Shown: in pieces, positions 26,658 through 38,400 of the stretch
How positions within the stretch are numbered: the stretch's first letter is position 1
Layout: the number at the start of each line of letters is the position of its first letter
Source: Bernardetia sp.
GTDB taxonomy: Bacteria; Bacteroidota; Bacteroidia; Cytophagales; Bernardetiaceae
DNA length: 64,000 nt
Reading direction: 5' to 3'
Assembly: GCA_020630575.1 (NCBI GenBank)
Contig: JAHDBD010000012.1
Location: 103,473-167,472, forward strand
Notes under the pieces: model-generated
What the model saw: the letters and a program-made list of their open reading frames with translations, nothing else
What the model was told of the DNA's origin: nothing
The model's database searches: none
Translations under genes and position numbers: made by a program

Positions 26658-27494
26658 TCAGGATAATCTCAGTAAAGGATTTTCCCTCAACTGCCAAAAA
26701 AAGTTTGTGTTTGTATATGTTTCAGGGAATGAAATTAATTCAATTAGAGTTTCTTTATTTCTATCTGAAATAGAAGTCAAAAACTTTTTAATGAGTGTAG
26801 TTTGTAATTCTGTTTTTATTTTGATTCCACTTTTATCTTTTATTTCAATTATTGATTTGTCATCTGATTTGTAAGTCACAACTACTTTTTCTAGGTGTTT
26901 ATAACTGATAAAACTTTTCTGTTTTTTTTCTGAAAAATAGATAATCAGCTCATTTTCTCCAATGCCTAACATTGCCTTATCTCTGTTTAAAGAATAAACC
27001 ACTCTAATATAATAGTGAGCCAGACCAAGAAGAATAGGAGAAGTCATTATTCCTGCAAGTCCTACTCCGATGCCAAACATAAAAACGATATACATTATCA
27101 TTCCTAAAAGAAGAATTAAGCCTGTTCCTTTTCTTTCATTATAGACTATAATATTATTTTTTATAGATTCATATTCACTTGTCCAAAAACTATTCTTTAT
27201 CTGTTTACTAAACTGTTTGAAGGATTTTGCACCTTCTAATGGAATAAACACGGTTTCTTGTTTTGCTTTTGCAAGAACAAGACTTTGTCCAAAAGTTGGT
27301 TTTTTGATGGTTCTACTTTGGTGACAATGTTTTTTATTTAGATAAAGCCATGTATCTTTTAAAAAAGCTGATTTACAACTTGCACAAAAAACAACTTCAT
27401 CACCCTCTTCTATCAAATCTCCTGTAATGGGGTCTTGACGGTTTTCTTTTAAAAAATCGGAATGTAAAACGGCATCTATTTTATGAATGTGCAT
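26658..27494 (-). CDS. Membrane protein: N-terminal RING-like zinc module plus PH-like membrane domain
   Basis: This is a 278-residue protein. The frame can be extended to a GTG at 27518, but the ATG at 27494 puts the zinc module at exactly the same residues as in the protein at 7461-8225: DPITGD 21-26, Cys37, Cys40, His56, Cys57. About 28 of 39 residues are identical between positions 21 and 59. After this the two proteins differ. Here there are two hydrophobic segments near residues 125-170, then a soluble strand-rich region (ENELIIYFSEKKQ, then YKHLEKVVVTYK) like bacterial PH domains. It lies 29 bp downstream of the acyltransferase gene on the same strand. The function is unknown. Confidence 0.65.
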   Translation of the reverse strand: MHIHKIDAVLHSDFLKENRQDPITGDLIEEGDEVVFCASCKSAFLKDTWLYLNKKHCHQSRTIKKPTFGQSLVLAKAKQETVFIPLEGAKSFKQFSKQIKNSFWTSEYESIKNNIIVYNERKGTGLILLLGMIMYIVFMFGIGVGLAGIMTSPILLGLAHYYIRVVYSLNRDKAMLGIGENELIIYFSEKKQKSFISYKHLEKVVVTYKSDDKSIIEIKDKSGIKIKTELQTTLIKKFLTSISDRNKETLIELISFPETYTNTNFFWQLRENPLLRLS

Positions 27495-27523
27495 AAATTT
27501 AAAGTAGTTTAGTACCACTATAT

Positions 27524-28519
27524 CTACTCTTTTTCTTCTTTATAGTTTATTTTTTTAGCAAGATTTAAAGAAGGTTTTTCGATAAGTAAATAATAAATAT
27601 AAGAGGTTATAATACAAATAGTTATTGCAACTAAAACAGCCGTTGTGCGTAAAGATTGATTTGTGGTTAATACTTCTGTAATATTTATGATACGTCCACC
27701 GATTGGAACGTGTATTAGATAAAGTGAGTAAGAAATTAAACCTAAAAAAGCACTTCCCCAAAATTTGAATTTTGGAAAATATTTTATCAATAAAAATGCA
27801 GGTAAAATAATATAAAAAATCAATCTTGATTCAAAAAACAAAATTCCTAACAGGGCAACAGATAATGCATAAAAATAAATCTCTGTATCTATTCCTATAT
27901 AATTTCTAAATAAAACTATTCCTAATCCAAAATAGGGCATATATTTAAAAATAAAATTTGGGTTTGGAACTAGAAAACTCAAACCATACCAAATACCTAA
28001 TGCAATCACTAAATAAACTATAGGTTTTCTGATAAGTAAAGGAAAAATAAGTGCTATAACAATATAATATTGAAACTCAATGGCAAGTGTCCAATATACA
28101 GGACTATAAAAAGGATAATCTGTAAAGATATTTAGATAACCAATATGAAGAAGTAGGTTAGTATAATCTATTTCAAAACCAGTTCCTCTATAATATGGAC
28201 TTAATGTAGAAACATAATTAAGTACAATAATTAATACTATACTGACTAAATAAGGAGGTTCTATACGTGTAATCCTTCTCAAAAGGAAGTTTTTTATATT
28301 TTTTAGTTCATATTTGGCTTTATACATACTATAAGGAATGACAAAACCAGAAATGATGAAAAATATTTCTACACCCGTCCAACCATACTGTCCAACTTCT
28401 CTAATAATATTGCCTTTATCTAAAAAATTAGGATTATTGCTTAGATGAAACACACAAACCATAAGTGCAGCAATACCTCTTAATGAATCTATAGCATCTA
28501 TTTTTTCTTTTTTTATCAT
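27524..28519 (-). CDS. Acyltransferase 3 family membrane protein (OafA/YrhL-like)
   Basis: This 331-residue protein has about ten hydrophobic segments and the family start IDSLRGIAALMVCVFHL, with the catalytic His in VFHL near residue 22. ARG-containing loops and the YWTLAIEFQYY block near residue 143 also fit family 3 acyltransferases. These move acetyl or other acyl groups onto cell-surface sugars such as O-antigen or peptidoglycan. No glycan gene cluster is present here, so the acceptor is unknown. The gene precedes the zinc-module protein gene with a 29-bp gap, so the two are probably co-transcribed. Confidence 0.87.
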   Translation of the reverse strand: MIKKEKIDAIDSLRGIAALMVCVFHLSNNPNFLDKGNIIREVGQYGWTGVEIFFIISGFVIPYSMYKAKYELKNIKNFLLRRITRIEPPYLVSIVLIIVLNYVSTLSPYYRGTGFEIDYTNLLLHIGYLNIFTDYPFYSPVYWTLAIEFQYYIVIALIFPLLIRKPIVYLVIALGIWYGLSFLVPNPNFIFKYMPYFGLGIVLFRNYIGIDTEIYFYALSVALLGILFFESRLIFYIILPAFLLIKYFPKFKFWGSAFLGLISYSLYLIHVPIGGRIINITEVLTTNQSLRTTAVLVAITICIITSYIYYLLIEKPSLNLAKKINYKEEKE

Positions 28520-28573
28520 ATTATTTTCCTAATTAAAATGTCGATAGTTTTGATTTTGTAAAGTTATACTATT

Positions 28574-28601
28574 TTTGAGTATTTTAAATTCATTACCTTT
28601 G
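28574..28601 (+). promoter_or_regulatory. Promoter of prfB
   Basis: TTTG (28574-28577), 16 bp, then TACCTTTG (28594-28601), about 50 bp upstream of the ATG at 28651. The -7 is a perfect match; the spacer is a little short. Confidence 0.5.
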
Positions 28602-28650
28602 TAATACTGAAAATTTAATTCATTTCGTATTATTCATTTTTAATTTGTTT

Positions 28651-29728
28651 ATGACTCCAGACCAATTACGTGCCTTGCAAAATCGAACAGAAGATTTGCG
28701 AGGCTATCTTTGACTACGAAACCAAAAAGTCCGAAATCGAAGAAGAACAAGCCCAAACTTTCAAACCCGATTTTTGGAATGACCCAGAAGAAGCCGAAAA
28801 GCTGCTAAAAAATATTAAAGCAAAAAAGATATGGACAGATAGATTTGAAAAACTTTATACTCAACTTGGAGACTTAGAGGTTTTATATGAATTCTATCAA
28901 GCCGAAGAAGCTACAGAAACTGAAGTCAATAAGGAAGCTAAAAAAGTAACAAAAACTTTAGAAGACTTAGAATTTCAGAAAATGCTAAGTGGCGAAGAAG
29001 ACAAACTAGATGCTATATTGGAAATAAATTCGGGTGCAGGAGGAACAGAAAGCCAAGACTGGTCTGAAATGTTGCTTAGAATGTACAGAATGTGGGCAGA
29101 AAAAAACGATTACAAATACCAACTTCTTGACCTTGTGAATGGAGATGTTGCAGGAATAAAATCAGTTACTATTCGTATTAGTGGCGATTTTGCGTATGGC
29201 TATCTCAAGTCTGAAAATGGTGTTCACCGTTTGGTGCGTATTTCTCCATTTAATTCAGCGGGAAAACGTCAGACTTCTTTTGCTTCTGTTTATGTGTATC
29301 CTTTAGTAGATGATTCTATCGAAATTGAAATCAATTCTGCTGATATCGAAAGGCAAACTTTCCGTTCAGGTGGTGCTGGTGGACAGAATGTAAATAAAGT
29401 AGAAACGGCTGTTCGTTTGAAGCACATTCCGACAGGAATTGTAGCCGAATGTCAGCAAGAGCGTTCTCAGCTTCAAAATGGAGAATTAGCTATGGAAATG
29501 CTTAAAGCAAAACTCTATCAGATAGAAATAGAAAAACGTAATGCAGCTAGAGATGAAATAGAAAGTTCTAAAAAGAAAATTGATTTTGGGTCACAGATTC
29601 GCAATTATGTTTTGCATCCTTATAAACTTATTAAAGATGTTCGCACAGGTTATGAAAGAACAGACATACAAGCTGTTTTAGATGGTGATCTGACCGAATA
29701 TATGAAAGCATTTTTGATGGAGAATTAA
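28651..29728 (+). CDS. prfB: Peptide chain release factor 2 (programmed +1 frameshift at CTTTGA)
   Basis: RF2 recognises UGA and UAA stop codons. The true start is the ATG at 28651: the first 20 codons ([20 protein letters not shown]) run into an in-frame TGA at 28711-28713. A +1 shift at CTT-TGA-C continues as [13 protein letters not shown] to the stop at 29728, so the CDS is join(28651..28710,28712..29728), 358 residues. In the classic mechanism low RF2 slows decoding of the UGA and lets the ribosome slip, so RF2 controls its own synthesis. The stop-codon-reading SPF tripeptide is at 198-200 and the hydrolysis motif GGQ at 243-245. The sequence GCGAGGCTAT before the slip site may supply a weak Shine-Dalgarno-like element. 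Confidence 0.96.
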
Positions 29729-30238
29729 TAAACCTTTAAATTTGATTTTCAAAAGCCTATTATTTATTATAAAAATAATGGGCTTTTTTTATTGTCTAAT
29801 TTTAAATGTTTGAAATAGAGGTTTAAAATCGCCACAATTTTTGAAATATTTGAAAATGGCTTGTTATCTTGAGTTTAGATTTGCTTTTTCATTAAAAAAA
29901 ACGTATTTTGGGTACATATCAAAAGTTACAGAAAAAAATAGGTTTAACATAATTTATTCAATTTTTAACTTGAATTATCACTATTTCACTAAACCTAAAC
30001 TACTGGTTTTACGTTCTTAATTGCGATTACATTAGTTATCAAGTTAAGAATCAAGAGTTTTCTGAAAAAATAATTTGAGTTAATGTGAGTTCATAAGGTT
30101 TTGTAAACAAACCTCAAAATAAACTTATTTAATTTTTCACTCAAATTTTTACTTAAAACTTACTAAGATAAGAATAAAGCAACTTTTGATAGCTACACAC
30201 ACAAATAATAAACACTCACTATTAAATTTTTTTCGCTT
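29729..30238. other. Intergenic region after prfB
   Basis: This is 510 bp, very AT-rich. It holds the prfB terminator (29751-29790) and otherwise shows no conserved reading frame or RNA motif that I recognise. The last 60 bp should carry the promoter of the small gene at 30239. Confidence 0.4.
29751..29790 (+). terminator. Rho-independent terminator after prfB
   Basis: AAAAGCCTATTATTT (29751-29765) pairs with AAATAATGGGCTTTT (29773-29787) with one mismatch, followed by T-rich sequence. Confidence 0.85.
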
Positions 30239-30436
30239 ATGTTAGAGTATCAAAAAATGATTATTCAGAAAGTTAGTTTTTCTAAAATACTTTTTGAAAA
30301 AGAATTACGCAAAACAATAGCTATTCTTACTTCAAATGAGGTTTTTGAACTTCGTAACTGGGCTATTTCTCAATTCGGACAACTGTATTATGATATTTTA
30401 CTACGTTGTTTTGCCAGTTCAAGAGTAGTAGCTTAA
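30239..30436 (+). CDS. Small conserved hypothetical protein
   Basis: This 65-residue protein starts with an ATG. It has an amphipathic helical beginning (KVSFSKILFEKELRKTIAIL), an NEVFELRNWAISQFG stretch and a C-terminal LLRCF. It has the look of a small helical protein found as a stand-alone gene in many Bacteroidota, though no function is known to me. It has no signal peptide or membrane segment. Codon use is like its neighbours and it is followed by a hairpin (30570-30603). The gap around it (450 bp upstream, 170 downstream) argues that it is an independent unit. Confidence 0.6.
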   Translation: MLEYQKMIIQKVSFSKILFEKELRKTIAILTSNEVFELRNWAISQFGQLYYDILLRCFASSRVVA

Positions 30437-30569
30437 AAAGCTATTTCTATCATTTTAGTCAAATTTTTTAATACATATACTTAGCCAAAAACTATTTGCT
30501 ACATTTTTAATCTATAAAACTTGATAAATCAAGTTCATATATAAGTTTAACCGACAAAAATTATTTTTA

Positions 30570-30603
30570 TAACTTTTCTATATAAAATAGGAAAGTTATT
30601 TTT
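30570..30603. terminator. Two-way hairpin between the small ORF and queG
   Basis: TAACTTTTCTA pairs with TAGGAAAGTTA with one mismatch, followed by TTTTTTTG on the plus strand. It can end the plus-strand small gene and lies just past the end of minus-strand queG. Confidence 0.7.
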
Positions 30604-30609
30604 TTGTAA

Positions 30610-31557
30610 CTACTTTTTTACAAATTCTATATTTCGTTTTAAGCCTTCAAATTTGGTTCTTTTTATAGCACTACCTATAAATAATTCGTCAAAAAGCTCG
30701 TTTGTAAGTTCGTGCCAATCTTTTTTTGTCATTTCTTGTAACAATTCAGGGGGCAAAAAATCATTTTCGTTATGAGGAATTTGAGCTGATTTTCGCTTAT
30801 TCCACGGACAGACATCTTGACAAATATCACAACCAAAAATCCAATCTTCAAATTTTCCTTGCATCTCTGATGGAATTTTATCTTTTAGTTCTATTGTAAA
30901 ATATGAAATACATTTACTTCCATCAATTTGATAAGGATTTTCTATCGAAAGTGCATCAGTCGGACAAGCATCTAAACAGAGGGTGCAATTTCCACAGCGA
31001 TCTTTTGTAGGATTGTCATATTCTAATTCTATATCCAAAACTAAGGTTGCCAAAAAAAAGAAACTACCCGTTTTGGGATGAATAGCATTTGTATGTTTTC
31101 CTTGCCACGTAATTCCACTTTTTTTTGCCCAAACTTTTTCCATAATAGGAGCAGAATCTACAAAAGCACGTCCATTAAAATCTCCAAATTCACCTTTTAA
31201 ATGATTGATAAGATGTTTTAATTTCTTTTTAATGACTTTATGATAATCTCTCCCATAGGCATATTTTGAAATTTTGTAATTATTTTCTTGCTCTAATAAC
31301 ACAGGTGGATAATAATTGTAAGCAAATGTAAGAACTGATTTTGCATTATCAACCAAAAGACGAGGATCAAGACGAATATCAAAGTAATTTTCTATCCATT
31401 GCATCTGTCCATTTTTACCTTGTGTAAGCCATTTTTCCAAATCTTTTGCTTCTTTTTCTAAAAATGTAGCTTTACTGATTCCACAATGCAAAAAACCAGC
31501 TTCAAAAGCTAAATTTTTAAAACTTTCTGTTTTTTGATGTAATGATATTGGATTCAT
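30610..31557 (-). CDS. queG: Epoxyqueuosine reductase QueG
   Basis: This 315-residue cobalamin-dependent iron-sulfur enzyme carries out the last step of queuosine synthesis in tRNA, reducing epoxyqueuosine. Two 4Fe-4S motifs are present: [16 protein letters not shown] near residue 181 and [12 protein letters not shown] near residue 240. The N-terminal GISKA and [15 protein letters not shown] blocks are typical. This is the short form without a C-terminal HEAT-like extension. The other queuosine genes are elsewhere. Confidence 0.95.
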   Translation of the reverse strand: MNPISLHQKTESFKNLAFEAGFLHCGISKATFLEKEAKDLEKWLTQGKNGQMQWIENYFDIRLDPRLLVDNAKSVLTFAYNYYPPVLLEQENNYKISKYAYGRDYHKVIKKKLKHLINHLKGEFGDFNGRAFVDSAPIMEKVWAKKSGITWQGKHTNAIHPKTGSFFFLATLVLDIELEYDNPTKDRCGNCTLCLDACPTDALSIENPYQIDGSKCISYFTIELKDKIPSEMQGKFEDWIFGCDICQDVCPWNKRKSAQIPHNENDFLPPELLQEMTKKDWHELTNELFDELFIGSAIKRTKFEGLKRNIEFVKK

Positions 31558-31972
31558 AAAAGGAAGAAAAAAATTAAAATAAGAATAATAAAAAAAATAA
31601 AAATAGTTATTCCAAAAAAAGCAAAGGTAGAAAAGGTAGCTAGAAACACAAATAAATAATTTGTATTAATTTGATTAAAATTTTTTCCAAGCTCCTTTCG
31701 ATAAAAAACAGATAATTAGATTAATTACATTTAAAACTGTATATTTTCAAGTATTTAGAAGTTTATTTTGAAAAAAATATTCTTTGCAGTGATTCATATT
31801 GTATTAATCTTTTGTTAAAGAATACTATTATACGTAAATTTAGACCAAAATAATTTTCAACCATCTAACAAAAGACTTGTTTTTGAGTCTTTAGGTTTTC
31901 TGAAAGGAGAATTTTCTTCTTATTTAGAATGTATCTAATATCAACTCAAAATATGGTTTTAATTAAAAATCA
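31558..31972. other. Divergent intergenic region between queG and the secreted-protein operon
   Basis: This is 415 bp, AT-rich, with no reading frame of note. It contains the queG promoter (31622-31652). The plus-strand promoter of the small secreted protein is not clear. Possible TTTTG at 31810-31820 with a poorly matching -7 region was seen. Confidence 0.4.
31622..31652 (-). promoter_or_regulatory. Promoter of queG
   Basis: Read on the minus strand: TTTG (31652-31649), exactly 19 bp, then TACCTTTG (31629-31622). This is a full match to the Bacteroidota consensus. Transcription would start near 31615, giving a leader of about 58 nt. Confidence 0.6.
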
Positions 31973-32389
31973 ATGAAAAGTACCTCCTCTTTCTACAAGA
32001 TAATTTTTCTTTTTATTATCTTTTTCTTACCCCTTAATTCTTTGTTTGCACAAAACGTAAACTCAAAAGAATTACCAAAGGCAGACATTACAACTGAACT
32101 TTATATTATGTTTGCTCAAGGTGCACCTCAAGATGCAAAAGTATTTGAAGCTGATATTTTGAAGCTCCATCTAACTACAATAGAACAAGCAGATCGTTTT
32201 TTTAATTTTTTCAATGATAGTAGTGTTCAGTTTGAAACTAATATTATAACACAAAAAGTAATTGTTACCCTTATTCCTGATGCTGAAAAGCAAAGTTGGA
32301 CACTAAAAGAATGGGAAATATATCTTAAAAATAAGGTATCTGCTCAAAGACAACAATTCGGAACTTATATTGACTTTACCAAAAAATAA
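31973..32389 (+). CDS. Small secreted protein encoded just before the giant type IX cargo gene
   Basis: This 138-residue protein has a clear signal peptide ending NSLFAQ (about residue 25). The mature part of about 110 residues alternates helices and strands (ADRFFNFFN, then SSVQFETNIITQKVIVTLI), which resembles a small ferredoxin-like or HMA-like alpha-beta fold, without the CxxC metal site. Its stop lies 12 bp before the start of the 2,752-residue secreted protein, so they almost certainly share a transcript. It may help export, fold or anchor that protein, but this is inferred only from position. Confidence 0.6.
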   Translation: MKSTSSFYKIIFLFIIFFLPLNSLFAQNVNSKELPKADITTELYIMFAQGAPQDAKVFEADILKLHLTTIEQADRFFNFFNDSSVQFETNIITQKVIVTLIPDAEKQSWTLKEWEIYLKNKVSAQRQQFGTYIDFTKK

Positions 32390-32401
32390 CCAGCTAAAAC
32401 A

Positions 32402-35400
32402 ATGAAAAAATATTTTTACGTGATTTGTGCTGTTTTACTAACAGCATTCTTCTATACCACTTCATCGTGGAACTCCTTGTACGGACAAGGAACTACTTGT
32501 GCAACTTCTACTCCGTTTTGTACAGCATCAGGAGTAACTTATCCTGCAGGAACAAATAATGGAAATGCACCTGTTGGACCAGACTATGATTGTTTGACTA
32601 CAACTCCAAATCCAGCTTGGTTTAATCTTCAATTGGATGTAGCAGGGACAATAGAATTATCCCTTTTCAATTCTCCTAATCAAGACATAGACTTTATTGT
32701 ATGGGGCCCTTTTTCTCCTGGAACTACTCCTATTGAGGCTTGTGACCAAATATTTGCACGTACAGCAATAATTGCAGATTGTAGTTATGATGGTATTCTT
32801 ACCTCGCCTGTTGAAACACCAGAACTAATAGGAAATGCAGGTGATGTTTTTATTATGATGGTTACTAATTATGGTAATCAACCTACTGAGCTAAACATTA
32901 CTCAAACAGGTGGCTCAGCAGCAACAGATTGTTCTATTATTGTAGATGATTGTGAAGTAAATCTAGGAGCAGACATTAATCTTTGTGAATCAGAACCTCT
33001 TCCTACACTTGATGCTTTGCGTCCTTCTCATGATGCAGATACACGCTACGAATGGTTTATAGATGGAGTTTCTCAAGGAGCAGCTTCTGCTACTTCTACT
33101 TTCACAGTACAAGCACTTACTCCTTCACTTACTCCTCATGTATATAAAGTAGTTGTAACAAGTGTAGCGACTGGTGAAACGGGATGTGATGAAAATGAAG
33201 ATGAGATAAATGTAACTATTAAACCTGAGCCTATAACTGACTTAACAGTCTTCCCAAATGATAGTATACTTTGCTCAAGCGCAGGAGCTTTTGTTAGAAT
33301 AGTAGATTCTCAATTAGATATTGATTATCAAATTCTTAGAAATGGAACTCCTTTTGGAGGACTAATGACAGGTACAGGAGGTACAATACAACTTCCTCTT
33401 ACAGGACTTCCAATAGGAATCTCTACGATTCAAGTTCAGGCAGGTTATATAGATGCACCTACTTGTACTGTTTTGCTAGACGAACAAGCTGAGTTAGAAG
33501 TATTAGATGATATTCAAATTGATTTGGGAGATGATAGAATAATATGTGAAAATACTTCTATAGATTTAGATGGAACAGATGCTTCTCACCCAGCTAATGC
33601 AACCTACCAATGGAAACGAAGTACAGATGGAGGAATAACTTATATAGATATTCCATTAGCTACCAATGTAACTTATACAGCATCTGAGACACTGCCTATT
33701 CCACAGACTCCTTTTGAAGTTTTTTATAAATTAGAATTACGTGTTCCTGCAAGTAGTTGTGTGTATGAAGACGAAATAAAAGTAACCTTTGAACCTTTAC
33801 CTATTACAAATCTTATTGTAGAAACAGATTCAATTTGTAATACAGGAGAGGGAACAGTTACGATAGTAAATCCAGAAGTAGGAACAAGATATACCTATCA
33901 ACTTTATGAAAATAATGCAGGTATCATTGGAGCTCCTATTGGATTAGTAGAATCTTCAACAACAGGAAATCCTATCATTTTTACCACTCCTACTATAAGT
34001 ACAACTACAAAATATTTTATTGTAGTAAAAAATACGTTTTCAGAAGGTACTTGTGAAGTAGTTTTGGATATAGAGCCTGAGATTATTGTATATCCACTTC
34101 CAACAGCCGAATTTAGTGGAGAAACAAATCTTTGTCAAGGAGAGGATGTTGAACTTACCATAACAATGACAGGAACACAGCCTTTTACTATTGTTTACCA
34201 AAGAGATAGCGAACCAGATGTTACAGTTACTGGGATTAATGCAGATACCTACTCTTTTATTACAAATCAAGCAGGAACTTATACTGTAAATCTTGTACAA
34301 GATGCTTTTTGTGAGAATTTGGATAATCCAATAACAGCAACAGTAAATATAAATCCTATTCCTAGCTTTACATTAGGAAACGATACTACACTTTGTGATA
34401 CAGAAGCTCCTTTAGTTTTGGAAGCGCAAAATATAGTTGATTTTGATAATCCAAGTTACCAATGGTTCAGAGATGGCTTAGAATTAATAGGACAAACCTC
34501 AAGTACACTCACAACTACTGTTAGTTCGGTTGGTTTAGTGCCTACTACGTATGAATATAAATTGAAGGTAACTAATAATGAAACTCCAAACACAACAAAT
34601 TGTGATAGCTCTGATGTTATGCTGGTTACATTTTTTCCAGTTCCAGAAGCAGAAATTAGTTTTGCAGGTTCTACATTTACCAATACATTACAGTTTTGTG
34701 ATTCAGAAGGACAGCAAGTATTAAGTGGTGTTACACCTGACCACGCAAGTTTTCCAAATATTACCTATGAATGGATAGATTTAGGAACAGGGGTAGTAGT
34801 AGGTACAGCCCCAACACTTACAGTTGATAACTTTAGTGCAACTACAAATTATCAACTTACAGTATCAAATGGAGAAACCACTTCATGTGCAAGAGTAGCA
34901 ACAGCTACAGTTCAATTTATAGAAAATCCTATTGCAGAGATTTCTCATAATGGAACAGCTGTTTCAAGTGGTGGAAGTTTAGATTTTTGTTTTGATGATG
35001 GAGCGCAGATTTTGAGTGGTATTCATCCAAGTCATGTAGGTCTAGGTACAGTTACTTATGAATGGACAGATATTACAAATGGTATTTCACTAGGAAATAC
35101 TCCTCAAATATCTATTTCCAACCCAACCAATACTTTTGCTTCTATTGACTACCAATTAATAGTAAATGATGAGTCAAATGCAGTCTTTTGTGAGAATACA
35201 GCTACTATAACAGTTAATTTTTATTCTAACCCAGAAGCTGAAATTAGTTTTAATGGAAACATTGAAACAGGAAATACCTTGCAATTTTGTAATGTAGAAG
35301 GAGTTCAAACCCTTAGTGGAGTAACCCCAGACCATGCAGGTTTTGCAAATATTACGTATGAATGGAAAGATGTTACTACTAATACTGTTGTTGGAACAGG

Positions 35401-38400
35401 TTCAACTTTAGATGTTTCTAATTTTGGAACAACTACCACGTATGAACTTTTAGTAACAAATGGTTTAACACTTTCTTGTGAACGAACGGCACAGATAACA
35501 ATTCAATTTATAGAAAATCCTATTGCAGAGATTTCTCATAATGGAACAGCTGTTTCAAGTGGTGGAAGTTTAGATTTTTGTTTTGATGATGGAGCGCAGA
35601 TTTTGAGTGGTATTCATCCAAGTCATGTAGGTCTAGGTACAGTTACTTATGAATGGACAGATATTACAAATGGTATTTCACTAGGAAATACTCCTCAAAT
35701 ATCTATTTCCAACCCAACCAATACTTTTGCTTCTATTGACTACCAATTAATAGTAAATGATGAGTCAAATGCAGTCTTTTGTGAGAATACAGCTACTATA
35801 ACAGTTAATTTTTATTCTAACCCAGAAGCTGAAATTAGTTTTAATGGAAACATTGAAACAGGAAATACCTTGCAATTTTGTAATGTAGAAGGAGTTCAAA
35901 CCCTTAGTGGAGTAACCCCAGACCATGCAGGTTTTGCAAATATTACGTATGAATGGAAAGATGTTACTACTAATACTGTTGTTGGAACAGGTTCAACTTT
36001 AGATGTTTCTAATTTTGGAACAACTACCACGTATGAACTTTTAGTAACAAATGGTTTAACACTTTCTTGTGAACGAACGGCACAGATAACAATTCAATTT
36101 ATAGAAAATCCTATTGCAGAGATTTCTCATAATGGAACAGCTGTTTCAAGTGGTGGAAGTTTAGATTTTTGTTTTGATGATGGAGTGCAGATTTTGAATG
36201 GTGTTCATCCAAGTCATGCAGGTTTGAATATTACTTATGAATGGACAAATCTAACTACAGGAGCATTTGCAGGAAATACAGCACAAATATCAGTTACTAG
36301 TCCAAGCAATACAACTCAATCTGTTGATTATCAATTAGTAGTGAGTGATGAGTCAAATACATTATTTTGTGAGAGTACAACTACAATAACTATCAATTTC
36401 TTAGCAAATCCTATTGCAGAAATACAGTTTGGAGGAACAACTGCTCCTGATAACTTAGCTTTTTGTGATTCGCAAGGCGCAAGAACACTAGAATGTGCTT
36501 TGCCTTCTCATTCCGATTTTGGCTCTGTTTCGTATGTATGGACACAAGTAGGTGTTGGTGTGGTAAGCACTACAAGCACACTTGTTACACCTGCATCAAA
36601 CTTCTCTAGTTCAGCTACCTATGTATTAGAAGTTATTAGTAATGATAATCCAAATCTGTGTAGTAGAACTGATGAAATTACAATAGAGTTTTTCCCTTCT
36701 CCAGACACAGAAATTAAATTTGAAGGAAGTGTAGTTACTGATTTAGGTTTTTGTACAAGTGAAGGAGCGCAAACTCTTTTTGCTCCTGCATCTCCTTTCT
36801 ATACCTATGAATGGTTTGTGAGTAGTGTTTCTGCTCCTACCTTGATTCCTCTGGGAACAGGGCAAAGTCAAGTTGTAAATAATTTTGCTCTTCAAGGAGG
36901 AGATACAAATGAAGCAATTTATACGCTTATTGTTACAGATACGAGAGCAACTTGTCCAGCACAAAGCTCTGTAAATGTTAGCTTTTATGCTGAACCTGAA
37001 GTGGATGAATCTACATTGGTTGTTTCTGCTTCTCCAGTTACACATTGTGCAACAGGAACTTCTACTATTTCGGTTATTAATGCAGAAAGAGATGTAGAGT
37101 ATCAATTATTTAGAGAAGGGGTAGCTGTAGCAGGAGCAATCCAAACTCCAACTGTTGATTTGGCTACAATTACCTTTACGGGATTACCTGAAAGCACTAC
37201 ACTTACAACAGGAGAAGATAGGTTTATTTACTCTGTACAAGCTACACGAATAGGAGATTTTGGAAGACGTTGTACACAAATGTTAGCTGATACGGCAACA
37301 GTTACTGTTTATCCAGAACCAACAGCTACTGTAAGTGGAACAGCTACTGTTTGTGCTGATAGCCCTACTGATGTTACTTTTACAATTACAGGAAATTTCC
37401 CTGCAACACTTACCTATCAAGTAACTGATACATTTGGTATTGTACGAGTAGAGACTGAAATTATAGGAGCAGTAGGAAGTCCAAGTCCTCAAACATTTGT
37501 AATAAATACAAATACAAATACTTATCAAATTCTTTCCATTACAGATAAAAATTGTAGTGGAACAGTTACAACAGATGAAGTAGTAATTACAACAGTACAT
37601 CCTCCAAAAGTAAATTGGGTTGCTTCAAGTACAGCCTTTTGTATTGATGAAGCTGCAACTTTTGAAGTAGTGGGAGGAATTAATCACCAATATTTTATCA
37701 ATGGTTTGCCTGTTTCTACTTCAAATCCATATATTATTCAACCTAATACGCTTGAAGCAGGAACATATCAAATCTATGCTAAAGGTTTTGCCACTGCAAA
37801 TGGTTGTTCTTCTAATAGTGATACCATTACGTTTGTTGTTCATCCTCTTCCTGTTGTTGATTTGGGAGTAGATAGAATAAAATGTGTTGATGATGTTGTG
37901 CCTCTAGTAGCAACTCAAGATGGTTCATTTATCTATGATTGGAGACGTATAAAGGATGATGGTGATATTGTTACGGTAGGAAATGGAAATGATTCTCTAT
38001 ATGTTTCTCTTCAAGGAACATATTTTGTGATTGTTACTAATCTTGAGACAGGTTGTAGTGATTCTAGTAATATTGTTTCTGTTAACAATTATGATACACT
38101 TGATGTAGACTTAGGTCCAGATGTATTTGTTTGTAACCCTTCAAGTTTGCCATATCGTTTGGTAGGTTCTGATATTTCTCATCAAAATGGAACTACCTAT
38201 GAATGGTACAAAGAAAATGACCCTACAATTATAGGAACAGATTCTGTATATGATGCAACAGAAGAAGGTATTTATACAGTAACTGCCATTGACCCAAGAG
38301 GATGTGAAGCAAGAGATACAATTCGTGTAAACTTTACAGCCGATCCAGATTTCCAAATCTTAGGACATGATAATTACGCTTGTGGAACGCAAGATACATT

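Noticed and set aside
36743..37600. Minus-strand Cys/Ile-rich frames inside the giant gene
   Set aside because: They are shadows of Thr/Ala/Val-rich coding sequence; no family pattern or start signals.
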